DNA of 64,000 nt from Sphingobacterium sp. SYP-B4668 (GCF_027627455.1 NZ_CP115483.1:1364001-1428000); one strand, 5' to 3'; shown: positions 46,211 to 56,215, counted from the stretch's first letter. The notes: generated from the letters alone by a model not told the origin. A program made the numbers and translations.

Positions 46211-47335
46211 ATGGCATTTGAAGAGAAAACAGCCGAAATCAATAAAACATTTAAGTGTACCGGCTGCAGTGCTCCACTAAAATACAAGCCCGGCACCAAC
46301 TATTTGTTGTGCCCGTATTGTAGTACACGTAACGAAATCAAGGAGGAGCAGGCAGCTATGCCCCCTCTTCTCTTTCCAATTGATTACCAGCATTATCTAG
46401 ACTCCCTAAAGGATGTTAACGACCAGCGATTTGAACAAGTACAGGAGATTGCCAAATGTACAAACTGTGGCGCCTCTACGACGTTAGAGCCACACGTCAT
46501 GGCTTCCAATTGTGCCTTTTGCGCATCACCTCTTGTTATTGACCATCATACGGAGCACGTCGTTCGGCCCCATGCACTAATCCCTTTCTTTATCGACAAT
46601 AAGAGTGCCTATCAACAATTTAAGAGTTGGGGTGGCAAGAGGTGGTTTGCTCCTAATGATTTTAAGCGGATATTTGATACCTATTCCCTCAATGCTTTAA
46701 AGGGCGTATATATACCCTTTTGGTTATTCAATGCACAAACAGATACCGATTACACAGGCGAGAGAGGTCGTTATTACTATGTCAGTAGGACTGTACGTGA
46801 CAAAGACGGAAATACCACTACCGTCCAAGATCGACATACAGATTGGACCTATACCAGCGGCAATGTAGATGTTAATTTCAAGGACATAGTGGTCTGCGCA
46901 TCACAATCTCTCTCTCAATCCTCCAGTGATAAAATAGGACCTTGGCATCTAGATAAATTGGTGCCTTTCAATGAGCAGTATATGAGCGGCTTTTCAGCCC
47001 AGACCTATCAATTATCTCCCGAGCTAGCAATGACTGTAGCGAAGTCTATCATGGAGCATCAGATCAAGGGGTATATTGAAGGTGATATTGGGGGTGATGA
47101 ACAACGAATACTGTCTACTCGCACCACGTTTAGCAAAGAAGGGATAAGATATGTATTGCTCCCTGTATGGCTGACCTCCTATAAATACAATGGTAAGCCT
47201 TATCAGATCATAATCAATGCATTTTCGGGTAAAGTCTATGGCGGTCGCCCCTATAGTGTTTGGAAGATTATAGGAGCAATTCTTTTGGGATTACTGATCT
47301 TATATGTTATAGCCCTATTTTCGGGAGCGGGATAG
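46211..47335 (+). CDS. Zinc-ribbon membrane protein paired with the SPFH gene
   Basis: The 374-residue protein has two Cys4 zinc ribbons: CTGC at 16-19 with CPYC at 34-37, and CTNC near 83 with CAFC near 101. A central soluble part follows with a YWLFNAQT-like beta region, and one C-terminal membrane helix near 352-371. No enzyme motif is evident. It resembles the TFIIB-type zinc-ribbon proteins commonly encoded beside SPFH/YdjI proteins. Both genes probably form an operon of unknown role. Confidence 0.72.
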   Translation: MAFEEKTAEINKTFKCTGCSAPLKYKPGTNYLLCPYCSTRNEIKEEQAAMPPLLFPIDYQHYLDSLKDVNDQRFEQVQEIAKCTNCGASTTLEPHVMASNCAFCASPLVIDHHTEHVVRPHALIPFFIDNKSAYQQFKSWGGKRWFAPNDFKRIFDTYSLNALKGVYIPFWLFNAQTDTDYTGERGRYYYVSRTVRDKDGNTTTVQDRHTDWTYTSGNVDVNFKDIVVCASQSLSQSSSDKIGPWHLDKLVPFNEQYMSGFSAQTYQLSPELAMTVAKSIMEHQIKGYIEGDIGGDEQRILSTRTTFSKEGIRYVLLPVWLTSYKYNGKPYQIIINAFSGKVYGGRPYSVWKIIGAILLGLLILYVIALFSGAG

Positions 47336-47354
47336 AAAAAATACAAACTATCAA

Positions 47355-47392
47355 AAAACGCCTTAAGGATAGTAGACCTTAAGGCGTTTTCT
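47355..47392. terminator. Bidirectional terminator
   Basis: AAAACGCCTTAAGG / CCTTAAGGCGTTTT pair with an 8-base loop and lie between convergent genes. Confidence 0.9.
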
Positions 47393-47394
47393 TG

Positions 47395-48234
47395 TTATTT
47401 AATAATCCGTTTAATCTTATTCGATTTTTTGATTAATTTATGAAGTCCCTCATAGTCTTCTTTGTCGATTGCATCATATAGGGATTGTAGTTGCTTGATA
47501 TGCTCGTCCAGTACTTCAAGAACATTGGTCCTATTCTGTTTAAAAATGGGGGTCCACATATCTGGAGAGCTTTTTGCCAGACGTACCGTGGACTCAAACC
47601 CAGATCCGGCAAGTTCGAAAATGCGTCCCTGAGATTTTTCTTTGCCGAGTACTGTCAATGCAAGAGCGAATGATGTTAAGTGCGAAATATGTGATACATA
47701 TGCTGTATGTACATCATGTTCATTTGCATTCATGAACGAGGTCTTCATTTCCAATATCTCCGTAATCGAATCGGCTAATTCAAAAGCATCTTCATCCGAT
47801 CGTGAAGCTTCGACGTAAACCATCATTTTATCCTTGAATAGATTTGGTAAAGCTGCTTCTGGTCCTGAATACTCCGTTCCGGCCATTGGGTGTGCAGCCA
47901 CATAACGACCTCTGTTGGGATGGTTCTCAATCAACTTAAGGATATTCTCTTTCGTAGATCCCATATCTATTACCACTTGGTCCGTTACTAGGTCCAATAC
48001 TTTTGGCGCTAATTTCAATATCGCATCTACGGGAGCTGTCAAGATGATAACTTTTGCATCCTTCACCGCATTTTCCAGCGTTGCTACTTCGTCCACCAAG
48101 CCCAATTGAATGGCTTTTTTCTGGTTGACCTCACTCTTGTCAACACCTATTATTTTGGAGAATGGACCTTTCTCCTTTAATCGGATAGCTATCGACCCAC
48201 CGATAAGCCCTATTCCGACAATTGCTATATTCAT
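47395..48234 (-). CDS. tyrA: Prephenate dehydrogenase
   Basis: The 279-residue protein begins with the NAD-binding motif VGIGLIGGS (6-14), then has HPMAGTEYSG near 115-125 and a helical C-terminal dimer domain. It oxidatively decarboxylates prephenate to 4-hydroxyphenylpyruvate in tyrosine synthesis. It lies 76 bases downstream of the aminotransferase gene on the same strand, fitting a tyrosine/phenylalanine unit. Confidence 0.88.
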   Translation of the reverse strand: MNIAIVGIGLIGGSIAIRLKEKGPFSKIIGVDKSEVNQKKAIQLGLVDEVATLENAVKDAKVIILTAPVDAILKLAPKVLDLVTDQVVIDMGSTKENILKLIENHPNRGRYVAAHPMAGTEYSGPEAALPNLFKDKMMVYVEASRSDEDAFELADSITEILEMKTSFMNANEHDVHTAYVSHISHLTSFALALTVLGKEKSQGRIFELAGSGFESTVRLAKSSPDMWTPIFKQNRTNVLEVLDEHIKQLQSLYDAIDKEDYEGLHKLIKKSNKIKRIIK

Positions 48235-48310
48235 TTTATAAATAAAAGTAAAATTTAAAAAAATCTTCTTGAAGACCGGGATTAAAGAGCAAAGATCTAC
48301 CGTCTAATAT

Positions 48311-49465
48311 CTATTGCCTAATTCTCCCAATTGCTTCTTCAAATATTTGTTCCGTGGCACATAGACTCACCCTGATATATCCATTACCAGCATCTCCAAA
48401 AATACCTCCCGGTGTGATAAATACACGAGACCTGTTAAGTACTTCGTCGCTCAGCTCGTATCCAGAGCTATAAGAAGCTGGAATCTTTGCCCAGATAAAC
48501 AGGCCTACTTGATCTTTTCTATATGTACATTGTAATAAATCAAGCAGTTCTAGGGCTTTTTCTTTTCGCTTTTGATAAGCTGCATTCAGTTGCGTATACC
48601 AAGTCGAATCAAGACTTAGCGCTTTCGCTGCTGCAAGTTGAAGCGGCAAAAACATGCCCGAATCCATATTGGATTTAAACCGAAGTATTTCATTGATACG
48701 TTCCTCTGCTGCTACCAACATGCCAATTCGCCAACCCGCCATATTGGATGATTTGCTAAGCGAATTCAATTCTATTGCTACCGCCAGAGCACCAGGGGTA
48801 GACATTATGCTTTGCGGTTTATCATTCAAGATAAAACTATACGGATTATCGTGGCAGATGAGAATATTATGTCTTTGACCAAATGCAACGACATCTTCAA
48901 AAAAGGTGGATGTCGCTTGCGATCCTGTAGGCATGTGGGGATAGTTGATCCACATCATTTTGACTTTAGATAGGTCCATTGTGGATAATTCATCCAAATT
49001 AGGTAACCAATCGTTCTCCTCCGACATGGAATAGGTCACCGCAGTTGCACCACTTAGACGTACCGCCGAAGCATAAGCAGGGTAACCTGGGTTTGGAATC
49101 AGTACTTCGTCACCCTCCTGCAGATAGGTCATACAGATGTGAACAATCCCTTCTTTGGAACCAATCAAAGGTAAAATTTCTTTTTCAGGATTGAGAGACA
49201 CGTGATAATATCGTTCGTACCAGTCAGCTATAGCTTTACGTAACACCGGGCTACCTTTATAATTTTGATAACCATGTGTCGTGGGCAAGCTTGCTTGCTC
49301 ATGAAGGGTTTGGATAACTTCAGGATGAGGAGGTAGATCTGGACTCCCAATTCCTAAATTAATCACGCGAGCTCCACTTTTATTAAGCTCGTCGATCTCT
49401 CTCAATTTCTTTGAGAAATAATACTCTTCCGTTTGTTGCAGCCTTTTGGCAACCTGAATCTGCAT
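48311..49465 (-). CDS. PLP-dependent class I/II aminotransferase
   Basis: The 384-residue protein has the fold-type I pattern with NPGYPAY, a HDNPYSF segment near 190, the PLP lysine in SLSKSSNMAGWRIG near residue 231, and a late FITPGGIFG motif. It transfers amino groups to 2-oxo acids. Its place directly before tyrA suggests an aromatic-amino-acid role, but an aspartate or LL-diaminopimelate-type specificity cannot be excluded. Confidence 0.85.
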   Translation of the reverse strand: MQIQVAKRLQQTEEYYFSKKLREIDELNKSGARVINLGIGSPDLPPHPEVIQTLHEQASLPTTHGYQNYKGSPVLRKAIADWYERYYHVSLNPEKEILPLIGSKEGIVHICMTYLQEGDEVLIPNPGYPAYASAVRLSGATAVTYSMSEENDWLPNLDELSTMDLSKVKMMWINYPHMPTGSQATSTFFEDVVAFGQRHNILICHDNPYSFILNDKPQSIMSTPGALAVAIELNSLSKSSNMAGWRIGMLVAAEERINEILRFKSNMDSGMFLPLQLAAAKALSLDSTWYTQLNAAYQKRKEKALELLDLLQCTYRKDQVGLFIWAKIPASYSSGYELSDEVLNRSRVFITPGGIFGDAGNGYIRVSLCATEQIFEEAIGRIRQ

Positions 49466-49655
49466 TTTAATGTTGTTTTTAAAGTCCTAAAATTAAAGAT
49501 TATGTGTCGAAATTCTGCAGATTTATCATAAATTATATAAATTGAGCTAAGTCAGGTTCGTTTTTTCCGTCTTGCATACCAACAGGATTATCAGTAGTTT
49601 GCAACAATTTAGGATAAGAACCTCAGCATTTTAGAGTTGTTGATTATCTTTTTAC

Positions 49656-49663
49656 TATTTTTG
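49656..49663 (+). promoter_or_regulatory. -7 promoter element of the ABC exporter gene
   Basis: TATTTTTG matches TAnnTTTG, with TTG about 16 bases upstream; the start would lie about 10 bases before the ATG at 49681. Confidence 0.45.
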
Positions 49664-49680
49664 CTGCCTTATACGATTTG

Positions 49681-51507
49681 ATGAAGACATATCTTAGACT
49701 ACTTTCATTTGCTAATCCTATCGGGAAATATGCGGTCCCGTATATCATTACGACGGTCATTACGGTGATTTTTAGCACGCTCAACCTTGCACTGTTGGCT
49801 CCACTGTTGCAGACGCTATTCAATGCTGAAAATGAAGTTAAGGGGGAGTTGGTCAAACCAGACAGTATGTTCAATTTGCTGGATAATTTCACTTATTATG
49901 CTAATTGGATCAATCATCAATATGGGCCCTATGAAGCATTGAAAATGGTCTGTATTGCGGTTATTATTTCCGTGTTAATCAGTAATATATTTCGCTATTT
50001 TTCTCAACGTATTATGGAGAATCTGCGTATACATACTTTGCTCAATCTTCGTAAGGCTGTGTTTAATAATGTAATGGATTTACATCTGGGCTTCTTTACA
50101 GGGCAGCGCAAAGGAGATGTAATTTCAAAAATAGCTTCCGATGTTCAAGTCGTACAATATTCGGTCACCGGTACTCTGCAGGTTGTATTCAAAGAGCCGC
50201 TCCAGTTAATTGCTTATTTGATTGCTCTTTTCGCTATATCGATCAAGCTCACCTTGTTTTCGATGCTCGTTATACCCATATCGGCCTTTTTTATCTCTAG
50301 GTTAGTCAAGAATTTGAAATCACAAGCTACCGCGGGCCAACAGTCCTATGCGAATATGATTACCTATTTGGATGAAGCATTATCGGGTGTTCGAATTATT
50401 AAAGCCTTCAACGCGACCACATTCGTTAAAAATAGGTTTGATAATGAGAATAGCAATTACGCAACCATTATGCGTCGTATGGTGCGTAGGCAACAGCTGG
50501 GCTCACCTGTGTCAGAGTTGTTGGGCGTTATTATGGTCGCGATCATTTTGCTATATGGAGGTAGTTTGGTGCTAAGTGGAAGTGACGAATTGCCTGCATC
50601 AGAGTTTATAGCTTATATCGCAATTTTTTCCCAAATCATGAGACCAGCGAAAGCCATTACGGATTCATTCAGCAACATTCACAATGGAGTGGCTGCCGGA
50701 GAACGCGTATTGGAGTTGATAGATGAGAAAAATGAGGTCACGGATAAGCCAGATGCCAAAGTGGTAACCACCTTTGCCCAAAATATTCGATTTAACCATG
50801 TGAATTTTGCATATGGTGAGAATCAAGTACTGTCAGATATCAATTTGACAATTGAAAAAGGCAAGACAGTTGCTCTCGTAGGCCCATCTGGAGGTGGTAA
50901 ATCTACTTTGGTAGACCTCATTCCTCGATTTATGGATGTGACAGATGGACAGGTGTCGTTTGATGGAATTGATGTGCGCGACTTACAACAAGAATCTTTG
51001 CGTAGATTGATTGGGGTTGTCAATCAAGAATCAATTCTGTTTAATGATACGATATACAATAATATAGCCTTCGGTAGTGAAAATGCAACTCCCGAACAGG
51101 TAGAAGCAGCCGCTAAAATTGCAAATGCGCACCAATTTATATTAAACACAGAAGAGGGGTATCAGACTAATATTGGTGATCGTGGCTCCAAATTATCAGG
51201 TGGTCAGCGTCAACGTATTTGTATTGCGAGGGCAGTTTTAAAAAATCCACCCATCATGTTGTTGGATGAAGCAACCTCTGCGCTAGATACCGAATCCGAA
51301 AAATTGGTACAGGAAGCTTTGTATAAATTGATGGAAAATCGAACGACTGTCGTTATAGCGCATCGCTTGAGCACCATTCAAAATGCAGATAAAATTATTG
51401 TTGTGGAAGCCGGTCAGATTGTAGAGTCGGGGTCTCATTTAGAATTGATTGGTCAACAAGGACTATACAAACGACTCATCGATATGCAGCAGTTCGCTGA
51501 ATCGTAA
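49681..51507 (+). CDS. MsbA-like ABC exporter (fused permease and ATPase)
   Basis: The 608-residue protein has six membrane helices in the first 320 residues and a C-terminal ATPase with GPSGGGKSTL (Walker A), LSGGQRQR (signature), LLDEATSALD (Walker B) and an AHRLST switch His. The layout fits MsbA, the flippase for lipid A or related lipids, or another lipid/drug exporter. The first codon is ATG at 49681, not the upstream TTG. It lies upstream of the menaquinone unit but has its own promoter. Confidence 0.88.
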   Translation: MKTYLRLLSFANPIGKYAVPYIITTVITVIFSTLNLALLAPLLQTLFNAENEVKGELVKPDSMFNLLDNFTYYANWINHQYGPYEALKMVCIAVIISVLISNIFRYFSQRIMENLRIHTLLNLRKAVFNNVMDLHLGFFTGQRKGDVISKIASDVQVVQYSVTGTLQVVFKEPLQLIAYLIALFAISIKLTLFSMLVIPISAFFISRLVKNLKSQATAGQQSYANMITYLDEALSGVRIIKAFNATTFVKNRFDNENSNYATIMRRMVRRQQLGSPVSELLGVIMVAIILLYGGSLVLSGSDELPASEFIAYIAIFSQIMRPAKAITDSFSNIHNGVAAGERVLELIDEKNEVTDKPDAKVVTTFAQNIRFNHVNFAYGENQVLSDINLTIEKGKTVALVGPSGGGKSTLVDLIPRFMDVTDGQVSFDGIDVRDLQQESLRRLIGVVNQESILFNDTIYNNIAFGSENATPEQVEAAAKIANAHQFILNTEEGYQTNIGDRGSKLSGGQRQRICIARAVLKNPPIMLLDEATSALDTESEKLVQEALYKLMENRTTVVIAHRLSTIQNADKIIVVEAGQIVESGSHLELIGQQGLYKRLIDMQQFAES

Positions 51508-51567
51508 TCTTTCTGTAAAGGGTTTGTTTTAACATCTAATCTTCTCGTATTTTTAGTCTAATATTGG

Positions 51568-51575
51568 TACATTTG
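51568..51575 (+). promoter_or_regulatory. -7 promoter element of mqnE
   Basis: TACATTTG fits TAnnTTTG. An AGGAGA stretch follows before the ATG at 51594, giving a short leader of about 12 bases. Confidence 0.5.
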
Positions 51576-51593
51576 TCTAATAGGAGAAGAGAT

Positions 51594-52796
51594 ATGGAAG
51601 CTAGATACAAGATAGATTTTTTAATCAACAACAGCCGTTTAGATCCTGAACTGCGTAGCATAGCCCAAAAAGTTTTAGACAGTGAGCGCTTGACTTTTGA
51701 GGAAGGTGTATTACTTTTCGAAAAAGGTGAACTTAGTTATCTTGGCGTACTTGCCAATTTTATTCGTGAGCGCAAACACGGTGACATTACTTATTTTAAT
51801 CGAAATTTTCATATTGAGCCTACTAACGTGTGTGTATACGATTGTAAGTTCTGTTCCTACTCCCGCATGATTAAACAACGGGAAGAAGGTTGGGAAATGG
51901 ATGTCGATGGAATGATGGAAGTCGTCAAAAAATACGATGAAGAGCCCGTTACGGAAGTCCATATCACAGGTGGGGTGGTCCCCAAACAGAATCTCGAATT
52001 CTACGCTGATTTTTTTCGTAAATGTAAGGCATATCGTCCGGAGCTACACATCAAAGCACTTACTCCAGTCGAATACTACTATATCTTCAAAAAGGCTAAA
52101 TTGAGTCATTATGACGGTATGAAATATTTGCACGAAGCGGGACTTGACTCTATGCCTGGAGGAGGTGCCGAAATCTTTCATCCCGAAATTAGGGAAAAGA
52201 TAGCACATGATAAATGTACTGCCGAGCAGTGGTTAGATATTCATGAGCAGGCGCACAAGTTAGGTATGCATACCAATGCGACAATGTTGTATGGGCATAT
52301 TGAGCAGTATTGGCACCGTATAGATCATATGGAACGATTGAGGCAGCTCCAGGATAAGACTGGGGGCTTCCAGACCTTTATTCCTCTCAAATTTAGAAAC
52401 AAGGAAAATCAGATGTCTGACGTTCCTGAAGTGTCCGTTGTTGAGGATCTGCGCAACTATGCGATAGCTCGTATTTACATGGACAATTTTCCACACATTA
52501 AGGCGTATTGGGCAATGATATCACGAGACACTGCTCAGATGGCCCTCAGTTTTGGCGTAGATGATATTGACGGTACACTTGACGATACCACAAAAATTTA
52601 TAGCATGGCTGGAGCGGAAGAGCAAACCCCGGCAATGAGTACACAGCAATTGGTCGAATTGATAAGAAATGTAGGGCGTCATCCGATAGAACGTGATACG
52701 TTGTACAATGTCGTGACCGACTACAAAGATTATGTCTTTGAAGATGCGGCTGCTAAAAAGAAAAGTTATTATTCGCTACCCGTTATCAATAGTTAA
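51594..52796 (+). CDS. mqnE: Aminofutalosine synthase
   Basis: The 400-residue radical-SAM enzyme has the iron-sulfur motif CVYDCKFC (Cys 80, 84, 87) and the GGVVPKQNLEFY and SMPGGGAEIF phrases of the MqnE/MqnC group. It joins SAM to the chorismate-derived MqnA product to form aminofutalosine in the futalosine menaquinone pathway. An AGGAGA sequence precedes the chosen ATG, which beats an upstream one at 51564. A histidine phosphatase follows after 6 bases and then mqnA. Confidence 0.92.
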   Translation: MEARYKIDFLINNSRLDPELRSIAQKVLDSERLTFEEGVLLFEKGELSYLGVLANFIRERKHGDITYFNRNFHIEPTNVCVYDCKFCSYSRMIKQREEGWEMDVDGMMEVVKKYDEEPVTEVHITGGVVPKQNLEFYADFFRKCKAYRPELHIKALTPVEYYYIFKKAKLSHYDGMKYLHEAGLDSMPGGGAEIFHPEIREKIAHDKCTAEQWLDIHEQAHKLGMHTNATMLYGHIEQYWHRIDHMERLRQLQDKTGGFQTFIPLKFRNKENQMSDVPEVSVVEDLRNYAIARIYMDNFPHIKAYWAMISRDTAQMALSFGVDDIDGTLDDTTKIYSMAGAEEQTPAMSTQQLVELIRNVGRHPIERDTLYNVVTDYKDYVFEDAAAKKKSYYSLPVINS

Positions 52797-52802
52797 CATT
52801 AT

Positions 52803-53432
52803 TTGGAAAAGATATTTTATTTCATAAGACACGGTCAGACTGACCTGAACCTTCGAGGTATTGTTCAAGGGCGGGGTGTCAACTCTCCTTTGAACGAAAA
52901 TGGGCAAAGACAGGCCCAAGCTTTTTACGAAAGCTATAAGGATATTAAGTTCGACAAGGTATATACGTCTACTTTGTTGAGAACACATCAGACGGTAACC
53001 CCCTTTCTGGAGCAAGGGATTGCTTGGGAACAGTTGGAAGGGTTGGATGAAATCAGCTGGGGAATCTACGAAGGACGTGAACAAAGTCCAGCAATCATGT
53101 CAGGTTTTGAGAAAGTTGTTGGTGCTTGGCGCAAGGGCGACCTGGATCTGAATATAGAAGACGGAGAATCTCCTAACCAAGTTGTCGAACGACAAAGGCA
53201 AGCAATTGATCACATGCTTAGGCAACCCGAGGAAGATACCGTTTTGGTATGCCTGCACGGTCGTGCATTAAGGATATTGATGTGTGTATTGACAGATGTA
53301 GATGTTAGACTGATGGATGATTTTCCGCATACCAATACAGCTCTGTATGTTGTCAAATATCAAAGCAACCAATTTAGCATTATAGATTATTACAATATCA
53401 AACATTTAGAAGGAATAGTTGAGAATGGATAA
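52803..53432 (+). CDS. Histidine-phosphatase-family protein, TTG start
   Basis: The 209-residue protein starts MEKIFYFIRHGQTDLN, with the catalytic His in RHG at residue 10, and CLHGRALR with the second His near 140. No in-frame ATG lies between the mqnE stop and this motif, so TTG at 52803 is the only reasonable start, 6 bases after mqnE. The family dephosphorylates small phosphoesters or phosphoproteins. Its position between mqnE and mqnA, with an 8-base overlap with mqnA, suggests translational coupling; whether it acts in menaquinone synthesis is unknown. Confidence 0.85.
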   Translation: MEKIFYFIRHGQTDLNLRGIVQGRGVNSPLNENGQRQAQAFYESYKDIKFDKVYTSTLLRTHQTVTPFLEQGIAWEQLEGLDEISWGIYEGREQSPAIMSGFEKVVGAWRKGDLDLNIEDGESPNQVVERQRQAIDHMLRQPEEDTVLVCLHGRALRILMCVLTDVDVRLMDDFPHTNTALYVVKYQSNQFSIIDYYNIKHLEGIVENG

Positions 53433-54144
53433 AATTAAAATATCTGCTGTATCCTACACGAATACGTTACCCTTTTTAAACGGAATTGCCCACTCTCCTG
53501 TAAAAGATAAGATAGACCTCCGGGTAGATCATCCGAGTGCATGTGCACAGCGCGTGATAGATGACGAGGTCGATATGGGGATTATCCCAACGGCGGCTTT
53601 ACTCAGCTTACCCGAGTATTATATCAACACCGACTTTTGCATTGGAACAGAAGGTCCCGTAGATTCTGTTTTCATCTTTTCACAAAAACCTGCCAATGAG
53701 ATTTCGTCTATATTACTGGATCAACAATCCAGGACTTCCAATGGACTAGCTCGTATACTATTGAAATACCATTGGAATCGAGACGTTGAGATTGTTGCCG
53801 ATGGAGAGGCAGATGCCTATGTACTGATTGGCGATCGGACATTTGGAAAGAAAAAAACGGTACCATATGTATACGATTTGGGCTTAGAATGGAAAAAATT
53901 CACTGGTTTGCCATTTGCTTTTGCGCTGTGGGTCTCCAACAAAGAGCTGCCGAAAGAGTTTCTAGAAGAGTTCAATGAAGCCTTGAAATACGGTGTCCAA
54001 CATGCTGATGATGTCATTGCTGGATTGCCTGTCTATCCCGATTTAGACTATCATCAATACCTGACACAAAATTTGGATTTTCATCTGACGGCGTCCAAAA
54101 GGTTGGCTGTTGAAAAATACCTCACACTCTATAAGACCCTATAG
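53425..54144 (+). CDS. mqnA: Chorismate dehydratase
   Basis: The 239-residue protein begins KIKISAVSYTNTLPFLNGI and has the MqnA pattern of a periplasmic-binding-protein-like fold: VDMGIIPTAALL, GTEGPVDSVFIFS, SRTSNGLARILL. It dehydrates chorismate to 3-enolpyruvylbenzoate in the futalosine pathway. It overlaps the preceding phosphatase gene and meets the ClC gene with a 6-base overlap at its 3' end. Confidence 0.92.
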   Translation: MDKIKISAVSYTNTLPFLNGIAHSPVKDKIDLRVDHPSACAQRVIDDEVDMGIIPTAALLSLPEYYINTDFCIGTEGPVDSVFIFSQKPANEISSILLDQQSRTSNGLARILLKYHWNRDVEIVADGEADAYVLIGDRTFGKKKTVPYVYDLGLEWKKFTGLPFAFALWVSNKELPKEFLEEFNEALKYGVQHADDVIAGLPVYPDLDYHQYLTQNLDFHLTASKRLAVEKYLTLYKTL

Positions 54145-55407
54145 GTTGCGGAGGTACTTTTTTCGAATGCGAAAGTAGAAATTACGCTTGTTTTTGCCTA
54201 TTTTCTGGGCGCTGTAGATGCCCTTTCTTCCTGAACAAAGATAAGCTGCAAAGCACGCAATAGCCAATACGATTCCATACTCTACTCCAAATAATTCCAT
54301 TCCCATCACCGTGCACGCTAAAGGTGTATTGGTCGCGCCGGCAAATACCGCTACAAACCCCATTGCGACAAGAATTGACATCGGTATCGGAACGAATAAG
54401 GCTAGCATATTGCCTAGCGTCGCACCAATAAAGAAAAGGGGGGTGACTTCACCACCCTTGAAACCGGCACTCAGAGTGAAGGTGGTAAGCAATAGTTTGG
54501 CAATGAAATCATATGTTGGTAGTTGGGAGTCAAAAGATGCTATTAACGTGGGAATTCCAAGACCTATATATCTTGTCGATCCTGAAATTAATACAACACT
54601 CGCAATGATAACTCCACCAACAAAAGGTCTCAGAGGCGGAAATTTGATTCCTTTCTTGAAGAGATGACTAAAGAGGTCTCCAGTTTTTGTAAACAGGAGC
54701 GCTGTCACTCCAAAGATGATACCTGCGATTATCGTATATAGCAACAGCGATATAGATAATGTGGGTAGAGGCGCACTCACTTCATAATGGGTATGCCCCA
54801 CTTGCCATAACCGACAGGTAATATCGGCGACAAATGCACACATCAGACTAGGAACAAATAGATGTAGCTGCCTTTTTTTAATAATCAATACTTCCAATGC
54901 AAAGATAGCTCCAGCGAGTGGAGTGCCGAAGACAGATGCGAATCCAGCGCTAATTCCCATAATCAAAAGTGCTTTTCGATCTTCGCTATCTATTTTATAT
55001 CGTTTGGAAAACTGATCTGCTATTGTTCCACCCATTTGGACAGCTGTACCCTCACGGCCCGCCGAACCACCAAATAGATGGGTTATTAATGTGCCAATCA
55101 ATACCAATGGGAACATGCGGAAGGGGATATGTAAATGAGGTTGGTGATATTCTGATATCAAGAGGTTATTTCCTTTATTGGCAGTGCCTCCCCAATAGTG
55201 ATAAGCTAATCCAATACACAGACCAGCAATTGGTAAAAATATAATAATCCAATTATTTAAATCTCTATATTCCGTCACCCATGATAAAGAGGTCAGAAAA
55301 AAAGCTGATGCGGAGCCAACAAGGATACCAATAGTCAGGCTAAGCCAACTCCATTTGAAAAGGACCGAACCTGTAAATCGTGAAGGTGGAAGTGTGGTTT
55401 TGAACAT
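54139..55407 (-). CDS. ClC-type chloride channel or transporter
   Basis: The 422-residue membrane protein has ClC signatures: GSAGREGTAVQMGG near 113-126, the region of the gating Glu, GFKGGEVTPLFFIGA, and LGIPT. It has about ten membrane helices. It moves chloride or another anion as a dimer; antiport versus channel cannot be told. It is convergent with mqnA, so the ends overlap by 6 bases and no hairpin fits between. Confidence 0.86.
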   Translation of the reverse strand: MFKTTLPPSRFTGSVLFKWSWLSLTIGILVGSASAFFLTSLSWVTEYRDLNNWIIIFLPIAGLCIGLAYHYWGGTANKGNNLLISEYHQPHLHIPFRMFPLVLIGTLITHLFGGSAGREGTAVQMGGTIADQFSKRYKIDSEDRKALLIMGISAGFASVFGTPLAGAIFALEVLIIKKRQLHLFVPSLMCAFVADITCRLWQVGHTHYEVSAPLPTLSISLLLYTIIAGIIFGVTALLFTKTGDLFSHLFKKGIKFPPLRPFVGGVIIASVVLISGSTRYIGLGIPTLIASFDSQLPTYDFIAKLLLTTFTLSAGFKGGEVTPLFFIGATLGNMLALFVPIPMSILVAMGFVAVFAGATNTPLACTVMGMELFGVEYGIVLAIACFAAYLCSGRKGIYSAQKIGKNKRNFYFRIRKKYLRNL

Positions 55408-55603
55408 GTTTGTCTACTTGAATATTAATCAAAATCCCCTATCCATTAGTATACCTAATCAAATAGATGTGGGGTCAGTAGACGTCATCAGCTTTTTACA
55501 GCGGTTTAGGGCAGACATCATTGCCATATGCATATCAAATCTAGGGAAACTTATATATAAATGCAAGCTAATTCTGATTGGGAAAATCGAGTTATTTAAC
55601 CGA

Positions 55604-55978
55604 TTAAATCAACTTCATAATAAGTGCCACCCAGCCGATAATCATTAGTAATCCCCCTAGCGGCGTTATGGGCCCTAAGAATTTGAAATTCTTCTTCCAA
55701 TAATCTGCAAATGATAGGAAATAAATACTTCCAGAAAATAGAATCGTTCCAATAGTGCTTGCATAATAGGCTGTCTTTTCGGAAGGGACGTCAAAGGTTA
55801 GATTGAATCCTATAACTAATAGAAAGATGGCAGTATACATCTGATAGCGGACACCAACTTCAAAGGAAGCAAGCTTATCCTCACTTAATATTTTTTTGAA
55901 AGCATGCGCTCCAAAGGCTCCAAGCACAATTCCGCTGGCACCTAAAACTCCTGCTGTAATAATAACTAGCTCTTGCAT
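55604..55978 (-). CDS. DUF423 small membrane protein
   Basis: The 124-residue protein has four hydrophobic helices with the family start ITAGVLGASGIVLGAFGAHAFK. The chosen ATG (55978) gives the usual length; a longer frame starts at 56032. The function of DUF423 (YgdD) proteins is unknown. A gap of about 200 bases separates it from the ClC gene. Confidence 0.82.
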   Translation of the reverse strand: MQELVIITAGVLGASGIVLGAFGAHAFKKILSEDKLASFEVGVRYQMYTAIFLLVIGFNLTFDVPSEKTAYYASTIGTILFSGSIYFLSFADYWKKNFKFLGPITPLGGLLMIIGWVALIMKLI

Positions 55979-56142
55979 GGCAATGTCGTGTTGTATGAAT
56001 GTCAAACCTAAATAAATTCTTTTGCAATACAATCGTATTGATATATAAAAATGATATCATCAAGATTCTTTTACTGCCGATAGTCGAATTTCAGAGGAAG
56101 AAATGGGGGCAGTGACCTAAATATTTGGTGTTGGCTTAGACA

Positions 56143-56150
56143 TACCTTTG
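56143..56150 (+). promoter_or_regulatory. -7 element of a likely plus-strand small RNA
   Basis: TACCTTTG fits TAnnTTTG; TTTG at 56124-56127 is a -33 candidate but the 15-base spacing is short. Nothing coding lies downstream for 1.8 kb on this strand. Confidence 0.45.
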
Positions 56151-56215
56151 CGATAGATTCAACTCTATTTGGATAATACTTTATCCTTAATACAGAGTTA
56201 ATACTGTTCTAGTAG

